A stretch of DNA of 64,000 nucleotides from assembly GCA_023614405.1 (NCBI GenBank), contig CM042687.1, positions 67,314,992 through 67,378,991 on the forward strand, given 5' to 3'. This document shows positions 11,704-22,494 of the stretch, in pieces. Below the pieces are notes generated by a model. It was not told the origin of the DNA. It was given only the letters and a program-made list of their open reading frames with translations, and ran no database searches. Within the stretch, counting starts at the first letter, position 1, and each line of letters opens with the position of its first letter. This DNA is from Avena insularis (lineage: Eukaryota; Streptophyta; Magnoliopsida; Poales; Poaceae). A program made the position numbers and the translations under genes.

Positions 11704-11719
11704 CAGCTTCGGGGACTAA
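11704..11719 (+). other. Polypurine tract of Tat-1
   Basis: CAGCTTCGGGGACTAA lies directly before the LTR start TGTTGGGG. The same sequence precedes the LTR of the second Tat element at 20146-20161, which confirms that it is the plus-strand primer site. Confidence 0.85.
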
Positions 11720-12501
11720 TGTTGGGGGGGGGGTGACCCCGGATAGGGTCAAGCCAAAAGGAGTTTCCCCGGTCTTATGCCGAGTTACTGGTTATATCGG
11801 CCGAATCATGTAAAGTTCGGCCGAGATGAGCATGACCATGACCTTTACCAGAGGGGTTGTAGGTTATTCGGCCGACGTACAAGTCAGGTCGGCTGGGCAA
11901 GTCCGAATAAGCCATAACGCAGGTGAAGGCCGAGCCGAGTTAAGCGAGGCAGGGCCGAATAACACGAAACTTGCAGGAGAAGGAAGAACCTAAGGTCAAA
12001 CCCTAGCCTCGGGCTAGGAAGAATCTGAACATATCCAAGCGCAAAGGACAAGGCACAGAGCAGCAGAGGAGCAAAAGGAGGTCACGGAGGTGACAGTCCT
12101 GGAACCCGAGGCATGCAGGTGGGTCTCTCTGGAACTTTGCCTTCATTAGAAGGGGGACACGGAAAGGAGCTCGCCGAGCTACTATATTGGGACAAGCATA
12201 TTCCTCGAATATGCTTGCCACGTCAGCCCTAGAGGAGCCAAGGCACCCCCTTTATAAGGAGAGGCTTGGGTATTGAGGAAGGGATCGGCTCATTCTAGAC
12301 CGTTAGGCTGATAGAAATTCATCCTCTCTTCCTGCATACAGCTCAAGGAGCACTTGTAGTCCGAAAAAGGAGAAATAAAGATCTGTATGTTAGTCATTTG
12401 TGTGTAGATTCAACTACATCTTCCCTCCCCGGATCCCTCTAGCATCCATTGGCCCCAAACTTTAGCCTACCCATGGCATCTTCCGTGCCACCACCACGAC
12501 A
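11720..12501 (+). repeat. 3' LTR of Tat-1 (782 bp)
   Basis: Starts TGTTGGGG after the polypurine tract and ends CCACCACGACA, with TG...CA termini. It matches the LTR at 20162-20931 over both ends (start TGTCGAGG; end CACCACCACGACA; shared GGGTCA near the start and TAGCCTACCCA/TAAGCCTACCCA near the end). A candidate TATA box, TTTATAAGG, lies at 12251-12259. A run of G just inside the 5' end, at 11723-11733, is longer than in the other copy. Confidence 0.9.
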
Positions 12502-13373
12502 TAATAAGACACCACACAAAGGATTTGCGTTGATTGGACCGTTTTTGAATTTTTTATGCCCGTTTCAAACTATGGTCAAAACGACGGGCACGAAGGTTAT
12601 TAGCTAGTGGCTAAACCTCGCTAAACTTGCATTGGATCTCTGAAGAAACATCATATTGTCAGTCTAAAAATGAATTTGCAAAAAATCATGGGCATCTCAT
12701 GTACCTGTAGTTCAAACCGGACCCACTTCTTGCCGATTCGGTAGGAATTTGTCTTTTTCGCCAGGAGTGAACGGAAAGGTTTGAGATACCCTGGGTGGGA
12801 CATTGTCTATGTAAGGTGGTCTAGTATTTTATAAAAATATGTTGATACCATTTTGAAACTTTTATTTGGTGGTTGTTTCACAAAATACCCTTTTTGGCAC
12901 TCGGAAAATAGAAAAATAGTGCTAGCCAATCAGAGTAGAGAACCACAGGATCCATGGATTACCCTCCGAAGCTGATCTCAGCCGTTTACATTCTCTCCAT
13001 CTAATGCCCCAAATTTCATCTGATGCCTCCTTGTCCCCCTGTCTCTGTACGCGAAATGACATAAATGCCCTAGGGTTTCATGTACTTCACCACAGAATTG
13101 AACAGGGCTAATTTCGTGATATCAGGCACATATAGAACACGGTCGAGAGGGACTGACCCCCAAACCCTAATCCCCTCGCTCCTCCTTGCAGACCCCGCCG
13201 CCACTTCTTCCTCTCTCCCTCTCTCGCTCGACAGGTGCTCCTCACCGCAACCCACGATCGTCCTCCCTCGCGCCACCCCTTCCCCCCTTGTCCCTGTCCG
13301 TGCGCTGCCGATCTCCCCCCTGCTATAATCTCCTCTAAGCGAGCACGCACGCACAGGCGGCGGGAAACCATCC

Positions 13374-13844
13374 ATGAGGGTGCTGCAGAGTATGGAGGTG
13401 GAGGTGGATGTGGAGGAGATGCGGGGCGTGCTGCTGCTAGGCCTCGGGATAGGAGCGTGGCGCAGCTCGGGTGGGGGCACGACGGCGGCGGCCAAGAGCG
13501 TCCACCTCGCCGTCGTCGACCGCCTCCCCCGCAATGGCTACACCGTCCACCTATCCCTCGACCACATCTTCAAGACCCGTCTCGCCGGAATGGCGCCCCC
13601 AGATGCCGACTACGCCACAAAGGAGCGGATCCCCAGGATCTGGCCCCTCTCTTTGATCGTGAGCGTGATGAGGACCCGGACGATGCTCCAGGTGGCCAGC
13701 AGCAAGGACCCGTACCAGGCGCTCACCTACCTCCACCGCGCGTGCTCCCTCGCGTCACCAAAATCTCTGAGGTACATACACTCTGTAGTCTGTACTGGCA
13801 TTGCTGCTAGCAGAACTTTTCATGAATGTCAATCTGATGAGTGA
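13374..13844 (+). other. GC-rich exon-like block inside CACTA-1, origin not recognised
   Basis: A 156-codon frame opens at 13374 in a sharply GC-rich island (about 13180-13770) set in AT-rich transposon sequence. Residues from about 13490 look like coding sequence (for example V-H-L-A-V-V-D-R-L-P-R-N-G-Y), but a second + frame (13235-13810) and - frames are open too, as expected for GC-rich DNA. A plausible splice donor, GAGGTACATA, follows at about 13770. I cannot name the source gene. A captured first exon is likely given the RPT5 exon downstream, but the coding claim is weak. Confidence 0.35.
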
Positions 13845-14736
13845 TTGAAGGGGGTAGAATCCCTTTGCACTGGTGATCGAAGTCTAGCTCGCATCAGTCG
13901 TTTAGATAGAGAGAACTTGTTGGATATTACTCCTATCTCAAAAAAATGATATGCTCCAGACATTGGTTCACTATACACTAAAGGCACATTTGTTGTCTCT
14001 TTTGATAGTCTAGCATCTGATTATGCAGTCAGGTTTTGTACTTGTATAAATGGATGGATGTATATTTTCTGACCATCCCTGAGTTTATAAATGGATGGAT
14101 GTATATTTTCTTGATGATTCATATCTGATATAATCTAAGCCATGCATTTCCCAAATTAGTACATGATCTGCTACTATCTTCTTACAAGTGTATTACTATG
14201 GTATGTAGGGGTTTGTCTACATCATTATTTCTAACTTGGTATTATATTAGGTAAGAAGAGCAAGGTTTGTGGTGGTGTAGGTGACGACCTAAATGACAGC
14301 AGCGATGTCGATAGCCTGTGCTCGATGTCCATGTGGTGCTTGCAGCTTTATAGTCTCTTGATTGAATAATTTTATTTTTCTTTCATGTGGCTTTTGGTAC
14401 TTAAACTATTTGCTTGCTTCTATGCCATGATATTGGTATATTTAGTTTGTTAGTCTTGTTGATCCTTGCCATGAGCTCAAATGGTGTAGTAGTATAAGAG
14501 CTAATGTATAGTAATTCTGTCAGATCTTATTTTTGCCACGCAATGTTCTTGCTGTATGCAATGGCTATTGCTTTTGCACCTTATGTTCTACTTGTCGTGA
14601 ACTCATTCTATTTACCTTGTATTATTTGTGTTTTGACTGTTTGATCATGTTGTTCTTTACTTGAAGTTAAATGGCCATTGGATGATCTACGCTTGCTGTT
14701 GGTTGTCTGATCTGGGTTTGCTTGTGGTTGGTGTAG

Positions 14737-14847
14737 GTCGAGCTATAGCAGAACACACTTGAGCTATAGAAATTTAAGGACAAGATCAAGGAGAACCAGG
14801 AGAAGATAAATCTCAACAAGCAGCTTCCCTACCTCATTGGCATCAAG
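14737..14847 (+). pseudogene. RPT5: Captured exon of 26S proteasome regulatory ATPase RPT5 (two stops)
   Basis: After an acceptor-like GGTTGGTGTAG and before a donor-like AAG/GTTTGT there is a 37-codon exon. Its second half reads [20 protein letters not shown], closely matching the N-terminal coiled-coil region of plant and animal RPT5 (PSMC3), where E-N-x-E-K-I-K-x-N-K-x-L-P-Y-L is conserved. The frame contains two TAG codons (14746-14748 and 14767-14769), so it is a non-functional fragment. RPT5 is an AAA-ATPase of the proteasome base. The AAA domain is absent here. Retained intron borders show that it was captured from genomic DNA and not from mRNA. The family match is from memory, and the run of identities makes it fairly secure. 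Confidence 0.75.
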
Positions 14848-15714
14848 GTTTGTGCCTTGCTGGACCTATACCTGTGTTTCAAATGTATGTGAAATATCAT
14901 TTGTGAATATATTATGAATTCCTGTTGTAATGAGATAATCACAAAAAATATGTAAGTAAGGAATATTTCTAGTATAGTGCTTTTTAATATTTCTAGGCCA
15001 TGCACTCCTGTGATTTATTGCCCTACTGTGATTTCTCACATCACAGATCCTTCATTAGTTGTTGTTGATGTTGTAGATTGCTGGTGGGAACCTGGGTGAG
15101 TTGTTGGGCGAGCAGGAACACCTCGGGCGGAGTGGAGGAAGCCAGTGAGGTGTTGGCTGGCGCGCGTGGAGGTGCTGGGCGCCGCGAGGGATCTGGGCGC
15201 CGTGAGGGATCATTGGCGACCTGGAGGTGCTGGGCGAAGGATCATTTTTGATTGTATGCAGTAATTTTTTGACTTGATGTAATGTACGAGTGTTGGTCTG
15301 GTCATTTGAATTTCTAGTCTGTTTATTTGTAATTTTGGTCGGTTCATTTTGAAATCTGGTCTGTATTGGCAATGAAAATTGATTCATTAATTATCCAGAA
15401 ATTTCTGGGCTTCAAACGTTACTTGCATGTACAACCTGAATATCATTTGAAATAAGTTGGGTTTTAAAAAGGCCAGCCCAATGACTAATTGTGTAACAAA
15501 GTATCTGATTGTAAATTCTAAAAAGGCTAATGGCAGTCCTAAAAATAATTGGATTTTAAATAAACCAAGGCCCAAATAATAAGAAATGGATCGTGAATAG
15601 GCGAAGGCCCAAAACGAAATGTATTTTGAAATGCCCTGAACGAAGAAAAAAAGCTAGAACTAATGGGCTTGACCCATCTAAGCGACCAAATTGGACCGGA
15701 CTAAATTTACATTA

Positions 15715-15998
15715 CGACGATTTCGTTTTGTCATAATTTTGCCACGTCAGATTGGCCACGTAGGATCTAACGTGGCTAGGCTAGACTGCCCATGATGATA
15801 TTGTATCATCATAGAAGGTTACACGATCTAATATCGTCATAGACAATTATGACGATTTCACAAAAAACATCGTTATATGCAATTACTAACGCTTAGTTTT
15901 TGACGATATGTTTTTTTCATAAGATCGTCATATATTGTAGATAATGACGATCCTGTGACGAAAATGGAGGGTCATGTATCAGCAGATTCCTTGTAGTG
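15715..15998 (-). repeat. CACTA-1 terminal and subterminal repeats
   Basis: The terminus at 15985-15998 is CACTACAAGGAATC on the - strand. Further inward, short TGACGAT/ATCGTCA motifs recur at least seven times in both orientations, the usual layout of transposase-binding subterminal repeats. The 3 bases outside, ATA (15999-16001), would be one copy of the target duplication. Confidence 0.75.
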
Positions 15999-16029
15999 AT
16001 AAGAACACAGTAAAAAGGGTAAGAAATCA

Positions 16030-19000
16030 CTACCGATGAAAGAATTGATCATACCAAGCTTGGTCTGCCAGATATTCGCCTTGGCCTGAAGATCATCTAA
16101 GTCCTGGTGAGCCAACTCCACCGCTGATTCGGCCTCATTGAGCAGCTGATTTGTCTTCTTAGATCTAGCAACATATTGCCCATATTTCTCGGAAAGCTCT
16201 TGGCGCAAACCCTCGACCTCTTACTTGTGCTTTTGCTCCATGTCCGCCATCTGCTGTTTAAGCCGAGTCACCTTGTCTTGCTCCTTCTAGAGCTTGACCT
16301 GGTGCTGACCTGCTTATTCGTAAAGTATGTTTCGTCAGTACCGGCAAGAGTATCTCGGTGTAGCCGAGATAACACGGAAGAATAAGGAAACGCTAATGAT
16401 GGGCAACTACGAAAAATCCTAAGGAAAAGAGCATTACTTTCAGTGTCGGTGATTTGATTGTGTAGTGTGTTGATGATGGATTGGGCTGAAGCTGTGGGAA
16501 GAATAATAAGAGGAAGAATCAAGATAACAAGATAAAATAAGATTGGCCAGTAAAGAGCAAGCCGAGTAAGGTGATGTACCTTGTCCTTGAATCTCAGCCT
16601 TCAAGTCCCGATGAGCAACCTCGAGCTTCTGATATTTTAATATCAGGGCCTGATGAATTTTGGTGCGCTCATTATGCGTAAGCTACAGAGAGAGGAGTAA
16701 ACAAAAGAAGATCAGTAGATTGAAAAAATCAATCCGGGTGGGAAACAAAAGAGAAGTATAATACGGCTATGATCTTACAGCCAAGTAACTACGTTACTCG
16801 ATAGTAATATCGGGGACTAGGGATCCAATTTTCGGCATAAAGTCTTGGCAAGAAAAGGGAAGAGACATGTTTCAGCTAGGAGCTTACAGCCGAGTAAGTC
16901 ACTCACTCGGCAGTAACCTCGGGGTCTAGGGGAATATGTATGGATATGAAAATACTCAGAACACAAAAGAGTAATGCAATCATGTACCTCATTCACCCGA
17001 TCTGCTTGGGCCATAAGCGCAATGTCTTGCTGAGTCATCTGAGACACTGTTTTGGGGCCCAACTGCAGCTGTAGACCAGAACCCGAGCTTGCCTCTTGGT
17101 CGCCCATAGCGTTCCAGTCTAGGGAAAAGTGCTCAACGGAGCCAAGGCTCTGCCCGCTGGGCATCCGGGTAAGGACTTGCCCCCTTTTCAGGGTAGCTCC
17201 TACTCCGGCACGGGTGGTAGAAGCGCTGGTGTGGAAAGTGCTTACCCTAGGAACGCTGCCGGACCCGACAGCAGCAGATTCACCCAACTAACCCTCCGAA
17301 GCAGGTGTCTTTGTTGATAGTGTTGGCCTAATCTGTGGCACCAAGCCAGGAGCAAAGACCAGAGTCTGCTGCTTGGAACCCGTCGTCCTGACAGGCGCAG
17401 TCCGATTCTGGCCTTGCAGAGCGGGACGGGTCTTGCTCTTGGTGGTAGAAGCTGAAGGAGCAGGTCGGGTACTGGGTTGTGTAGACAAGGGAGCAGAATG
17501 AGCAGGCTCAATAACAGGATGGGGAGCAGGAACTGGATTCACTGGTTGATCGCTATCAGGGGGAGGCACGGTAGGATTGTTCTAGGTGGACTCGGCGCCG
17601 ATGCTACCGGCGCCGGGTCCCAATTTTGGGTCAACAGAGGCAGCATGAAAAAGAGGCCGAGTCTCCTCTAACGAACGCGCTACCGGTTCGTCCTCGGGCT
17701 AAGGCCTAGAAGCCTCAACTGAAGGGGCAGAGACCCGAACAGGGCTCTACATATCTGGAGCATCGCGGGTAGGGGAGACTGGTTTCGATATAGGGAAGGC
17801 CATACTGGAAGCTGACTGGTTTGCTGACAAGGCAGCGCTGAAAATAAAAGCAAAAACTTATAAGGAAACAACCACAGAAAAGAAAAATGTAAGGTAACAG
17901 ACAACGAAAGTTACCCGAAAATGGTGGGGTCGCGCGGCGCGCGTCGACCAACTCGGCGTGGAGCCTTGCGAGGCTGCGAAGACGTGGCTTCAAGGTACGC
18001 AGCAGTATTGACCCGGCATTTCTTGGAGGGCTAAGTACTGGAGGATGTCCCGCGCCGTTCACTCGGCTTGGCGGCAGGGATTTTTCCGTAAACCTCGGTA
18101 GCAAGAGGAGGTTCCTCGTGTACCTGGCCAGCTGCATCAATAAATGCAAAGCTCAATGGGACAAGCCAAAAGATTAAGACAAAGGACAAGTACCTCCAGG
18201 ACCTCACAATCGTCATCGTCATCATCTGACGAATCCCGCAAAGGATTTCGAGTGAAATTCTTACCCGGAGCAGGAGCGATAGCAGCGTGCGGTATGGGAA
18301 TGAAGCACTCCAAATAAAACTCGGCCTCGTCGTCTTCCGAGCGATCCTCGAAGTAATGGCTGGGAGGGACAGTGCTATCGTCATCCTAGTGCACAAGATT
18401 CTGTGAAAGGCAAAGAAAACAAATTCAATTCAAGAAACAAATGACAAGTAGGTGCCGGGTAAATATGTCGGCAGAACAGTATTACTCGGAAGCTTACCCA
18501 GGGAACGGGTCTATCTCGGCTAAACGGAGTACAACTCCAAGCCCAGTCCTCCACCAAGTTCAGCTTAAAAATGGAGCTGACTCGGCGGGCCACAGAATCA
18601 TTGGGAAGCTCTATAGTTGAGTATCGAGTGGGGTCATGAGAACCACTCATAAAACAGATCTTGTGGCAATGGGCCTGAATGGGGCTGACCCGGCAAGAGA
18701 TAAAAGTGCACATCAGGTCCCCTCAGTGAGGTTAAACCCCTCCTTCGGGTCAAGGAGGCTCTCAATGACGACGTGGACCTCATTCACCGCCGGGTTCCGA
18801 TCCTGCGGGTCAAGCTTCCAAATCTCCTTACTGGGAACTTCATCTTTGAAGGGGGGAAGACGGATATAGTCATTGGACCCGATGTTCTTGACATAGAAAA
18901 AGGTCATATGCCACTTCTTGCAAGAATAAATACTAGTAACATGGGAAAAAATAGAGTCCCTCCTGGGTGTGATGCTAGCAGCACCACACCGCATAGGCCT

Positions 19001-19465
19001 CTTCTCAGAAGAGGGAACGACGGGATCAGGAACGACCTGGATCCGGAAGTTAAAATATTTTGCCCAAAGAAGAATAGCGGGCCAAAGACCGAGAAAGCCC
19101 TCACAGGCAGAAATAAAGCAAGAAAGGGAGCCAATGGCATTGGCGGGAACATGACGGGTTTGCAAATGGAAAGTAGACAAAAAATATTTGAATAAATTTC
19201 TAACAGGAAGAGCAAAGCCGCGCTCGAAGTGAGAAAGGAAAACCACCTGTTCGTTGGGCTCGAGTTTAGGAGCGATCTCACCTAAAGGGAGTCAGCAATC
19301 AATCTCAATAGGGATGCGCCTGGTGGAGCGCACCCACTCAATCTCCTGCTCGGTAACCTATGAGCCCTCCCAAGCACTGCGCTCGTTGGTGGTCTCGTGC
19401 TCCTCCACCTCCTCGCTGCCATCGCGAGCATACATGATCTCTCGCGGCTCGGTCCCTCCCTCCAT
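16030..19465 (-). pseudogene. Diverged antisense gene of Tat-2 (3' exons missing)
   Basis: Homologue of the Tat-1 antisense gene. Exon 1 runs from ATG at 19465 to a GTAAGC donor after 18498 and keeps the diagnostic blocks L-S-H-F-E-R-G-F-A-L-P, H-V-P-A-N-A-I-G-S-L, C-G-A-A-S-I-T-P-R-R and F-F-Y-V-K-N. Stops at about 19361 and 19292 fit CAG-to-TAG and CGA-to-TGA changes, and one frameshift lies near 18715. Exon 2 (18400-18194) is strongly acidic (D-S-S-D-D-D-D-D), like exon 2 of Tat-1. The following Pro/Ser-rich region (18130-16990) carries V-L-T-R-M-P-S-G-Q-S-L-G-S, parallel to V-L-T-R-T-K-S-G-N-S-L-G-S in Tat-1. Coiled-coil exons follow near 16690, 16500, 16310 and 16205-16034. The gene is cut by CACTA-1. 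Confidence 0.75.
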
Positions 19466-20161
19466 CGGAAATAGGCCTAGAATGTCGAGGACCCGTCGAG
19501 GAATTGGAGGAAGGAGAAAGGAATTGCTGGACCGGTGGAGCAAGAAGGAAGGAGAGAAAAGAGGCAGTTGCAGATTGGGAGGCGCAAGGAAGAAGAAGAC
19601 TTGGGGGAAAACTGAAGCGGCGGGGGCGGTTAAGTTCCCCTCACACCCCTACTTAAGGGGAGTAAAAAACCCGGCATGGGATCTCTGTGTGCCATGTGGC
19701 CTTGGTGTGCCCATTTACGCGGCCGATTAAGCGCGTCAGCAGACGCCACGTGTGCGTGGTACATGGCTCAAGCCACAGCGCGTCACGTTGCGCGAAGACA
19801 CAAGGCGCTAAGTGATGGGACTGCCATAGTGACAGGAGTAACTGCACCGCTATCACTGTGCAGTCAGGATTTGAGACAAAATTTGAGGCAAGCAATCACG
19901 ATTACAACTTTTCAGTGACTAAGGGTAATAAAAAAGCCCAAGGTGACTCGGCAAAGCCAGAAATGACTCGGCACAGGTCAAGAAGACCACGCAGAAGAGA
20001 CTCAGAAAGTCCAAGATATACTCGGCAAAGATCAAGGTTATGCCAAATAGGTCATCCATCATGAGAAATGTAGAGTAAAAAGAGAAGTTCCAAGTACGTT
20101 AAAGGAACCCGGAGACGCCTAATAGCAAGAACTGCTAGGCCTCACCAGCTTCGGGGACTAA

Positions 20162-20931
20162 TGTCGAGGGGATAATCTCCGGTAGGGTCATACGAGGTAA
20201 AACATTGCCCAGCTTGGCTTAGGACGAGTCGAAGAAACCATAGGCCGGGTCATAACGGCCAAAATATGAAACCCATGTGAGGCCGACATAATAAGTATAT
20301 CGGCCCGCATAGGACAAAGTTGTTTGTCTTGCAGGTAACGCCAGGCCAGGTCTCACCAGGGAAGGCCGGGTCGAGAAGGACGTGTGGCGGCTTTCCGAGT
20401 AAGATCTAGGGGGGACACAGTAAAGCATGGTCAAAAGAGAAGGGCGACATTAGGTGACACGAAAGGAGCCAGGTGACGCCAAAAGCAAGGGCTGACGTAC
20501 AAAAGCACTGTATGACGCCCAAGAGCTGGCATCTACGTACGAGAAGACCGTTGGCTATAAAGCTTTGTGGACTGGGTCAAGGGCTTAGGGCTGGCCCATG
20601 AACAGGGCCGTAAAGTAAGGACAAAGATCCAAACAGTAACCCTAGGGCCCAAAGTTGTAACCTAGCTACCCCATCGCCTATATAAGGAGGGGCATATCTA
20701 GGGTTTAGGAGGAGGTTGGACCAAGTAGTGAACTAGTGTCCGTAGGCTATGCATGAACATCTCTAGGAGCACTTGTAAACTTCTAGGAGGAATAAAAATC
20801 ACAAGTATGGAGAGTTCTTCGTGTTCTTCGTGCGTGGCTAGACTGTTCACTCCCTCCGCGGTTACCACAAGCGTCCATTTGGCCCCCAACTTAAGCCTAC
20901 CCAAGGCATCTGCCGTGACACCACCACGACA
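20162..20931 (+). repeat. 3' LTR of Tat-2 (770 bp)
   Basis: Preceded by the polypurine tract CAGCTTCGGGGACTAA (20146-20161). It begins TGTCGAGG and ends CACCACGACA, giving TGTCG...CGACA inverted ends. A candidate TATA box, CCTATATAAGGAGG, lies near 20677. The 3' flank is GTAGT (20932-20936), and the next sequence is an RNase H-like pseudogene cut at its 5' side. Confidence 0.88.
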
Positions 20932-21640
20932 GTAGTTGAAGATTTCACAATAATGGTTGTCACTTTGTGGGTGATCTGGCACGCGTATTCGAAGCTAATA
21001 CATGATAGCACCTACCAGAGTTTGAGGGAAACAAACCACTTTGTAGAATGCTTCTTGCGATACCTGTGCGCGAGTCAGGAATTCAAGAAGAAAGAGGGTA
21101 CACCAGCTAAAAATCAGGGCCATGCATGGATCCCCCTCTAGTGGGTGCATGCAAGGTTAATTCATATGGGGCAGTGGCCAAGACGGAGAGGTGAGGAGCA
21201 GTGGGAGTGGTTTGTCGTTCCACTGATGGCACGTACCTAGGAGATTCGGTGGTCATGTTCGAGGGTATAACTCAACCAGGATGCCTAGAAGCTATGGCAT
21301 GTAGGGAAGTGCTTGCACTGGTGGCTGACCTGTATGTTGGAGATGTTGTGGTGGCTTATGACTGTCATGAAGTGATACTAAACCTGAATGAAAAGGCAAT
21401 GGGACTAAATGGCCATGTCTTGCAAGAGAAGGTGGCCACGGTGAGGCGACATGGTGGTATTTCTTTCCGCCACGAAGGTCGTTGATTTAATTGGGAGGCA
21501 CACAATGTAGCATGTTTTGCAACTTCCCTTCCAGTAGGCCGCCATGTTTGGCTTGTTGTTCTACCTGAGGGTTTTAATCTTCTTGTAAACATCTTGAGTC
21601 ATGAATAAAATGGGTCGAGTGTTGTCTCAAAAAATCTACC
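20932..21640 (+). pseudogene. RNase H-like (RVT_3) domain pseudogene with retrocopy-like tail
   Basis: Similar to the C-terminal RNase H-like domain of grass LINE-type and related reverse-transcriptase proteins. Visible pieces in shifting frames: V-T-L-W-V-I-W-H-A (about 20950), G-V-V-C-R-S-T-D-G-T-Y-L-G (21201 on), C-L-E-A-M-A-C-R-E-V-L-A-L (catalytic-type Glu), V-V-A-Y-D-C-H-E-V (catalytic-type Asp) and F-N-W-E-A-H-N-V-A after about 21488. At least two frameshifts and a stop are present. The end, GAATAAAATGGG followed by CTCAAAAAA at about 21624-21631, looks like a polyadenylation signal and short A tail. The 5' half is missing because Tat-2 inserted at 20931. Confidence 0.7.
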
Positions 21641-21720
21641 AACTTGTATCCCATGATACGAGAAGAGTGGCCACATCTTGGAGATGGTGGTCTGGGTAGA
21701 AGGTGTAGTGGGAGATCCTT
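21641..21720. other. Left flank of CACTA-2, not recognised
   Basis: 80 bases between the retrocopy tail and the CACTA-2 insertion. They continue across the transposon into 33546 and may be part of the zinc-knuckle reading frame described there. The last three bases, CTT, are the target duplication. Confidence 0.4.
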
Positions 21721-21965
21721 CACTACTGGAAAAACCCTCTTCGGTTCGACGTGAACAACACCAGCAGTCCCTGCCTGTCATAGCCCTCGACTAGTGGGAT
21801 CACTAGTCCCGGGCCATGAGGCCTCTAACGGCTAGAAACGGCCATAGTCACTAGTCCCGGGCCGGACCAAATAATACGGACCGGGACTAATGACCTGGAG
21901 CAGGCCAGCTGGTCTTTTTGTGGACTATTAGTCCCGGGTTGTATCATAGCCCGGGACTAGTTGTC
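21721..21965 (+). repeat. CACTA-2 left terminus and subterminal repeats
   Basis: The terminal CACTACTGGAAAAACCC is followed by TAGTCCCGGGCC, CCGGGACTAAT, TAGTCCCGGGTTG and CCCGGGACTAG motifs in alternating orientation (about 21815-21960). They are the presumed transposase-binding sites. Confidence 0.85.
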
Positions 21966-22494
21966 CACCACTATATATTCGGCTTCTTGTCCTGCTGCCC
22001 TAAAGCATATGGTGGACATTTTTCTCAAAGAAGCAAGAGAGTTCATGCCATTTTTTCTCAAGATTTGTCAAGATTTAGTTTGCAACCCCTAAATCCAAAG
22101 CTTTAAAAGGTTAGAACTTCATTCTTTCATCTCTTATTTCTACTTTAGCTCTATAATGCTCTAGAAGTATAGAGATATGGATCAATGCATGCATGCTCTA
22201 TAAGTAGAAGGATTTTGATATATATGTGTAACAAATTTTGATTAGGCACATAGTTACTGAAAATTGAAATGTGTAATTTTAGAGTTTTAGAGCTTAGAAT
22301 GGAATGAGGTTTTCACTGATAGAACAATAATAAAAAACTCCACATTTATCATGTTGATTGTTTTCTCCAATTCACAAATTGGTGCATGTAAATTTTTCAA
22401 AATTCAAATTAATGCTCTAGAAGCTCTCAATATAACTTGTAATAATTTTATCATGTTGTGTAATGGTTTTTGATATACTTTTACTATAATGCAG

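Larger units (their letters stand above)
1..12501 (+). mobile_element. Ty3/gypsy retrotransposon, Tat lineage (Tat-1), 5' end outside window
   Basis: Order on the + strand is gag, protease, reverse transcriptase, RNase H, archaeal-type second RNase H and integrase, then a long non-pol region with an antisense gene, a polypurine tract and a 3' LTR ending at 12501. The dual RNase H, the lack of a chromodomain after integrase and the antisense gene between pol and LTR are traits of the plant Tat lineage (established knowledge). All pol pieces from 13 to 4790 are in one reading frame, interrupted by stop codons rather than frameshifts, so the element decayed mainly by point mutation. The 5' LTR and primer-binding site would lie upstream of the window. 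The 5 bases after the LTR, TAATA at 12502-12506, are the predicted target duplication. Confidence 0.9.
12502..15998. mobile_element. CACTA transposon fragment (CACTA-1) with 3' terminus
   Basis: The right end, 15985-15998, read on the - strand gives CACTACAAGGAATCTG, a CACTA terminus. The subterminal sequence next to it is full of TGACGA/TCGTCA motifs in both orientations (15715-15975), resembling Caspar-type CACTA elements of the Triticeae. No CACTA left end is visible. The fragment begins where the Tat-1 LTR ends, which suggests that Tat-1 inserted into this element and split it. No transposase remains. The body holds exon-like host fragments (13374-13800, 14737-14847) amid AT-rich filler, so it may be a gene-capturing, non-autonomous derivative. 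At 12700-12900 there are unassigned sequences typical of transposon flanks. Confidence 0.75.
15999..20931 (+). mobile_element. Second Tat-lineage gypsy element (Tat-2), 3' part only
   Basis: Contains the distal part of an antisense gene homologous to that of Tat-1, the same polypurine tract and a related LTR, but no gag or pol. Its left part was separated by the CACTA-1 insertion at 15998/15999 and should lie upstream of the window if the nested model is right. The antisense genes differ at most residues outside conserved blocks, so Tat-1 and Tat-2 belong to different subfamilies. Confidence 0.82.

Noticed and set aside
13235..13810. 191-codon GC-rich frame as an intact gene
   Set aside because: Several overlapping frames on both strands are open because of high GC content. 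No full gene structure can be built.
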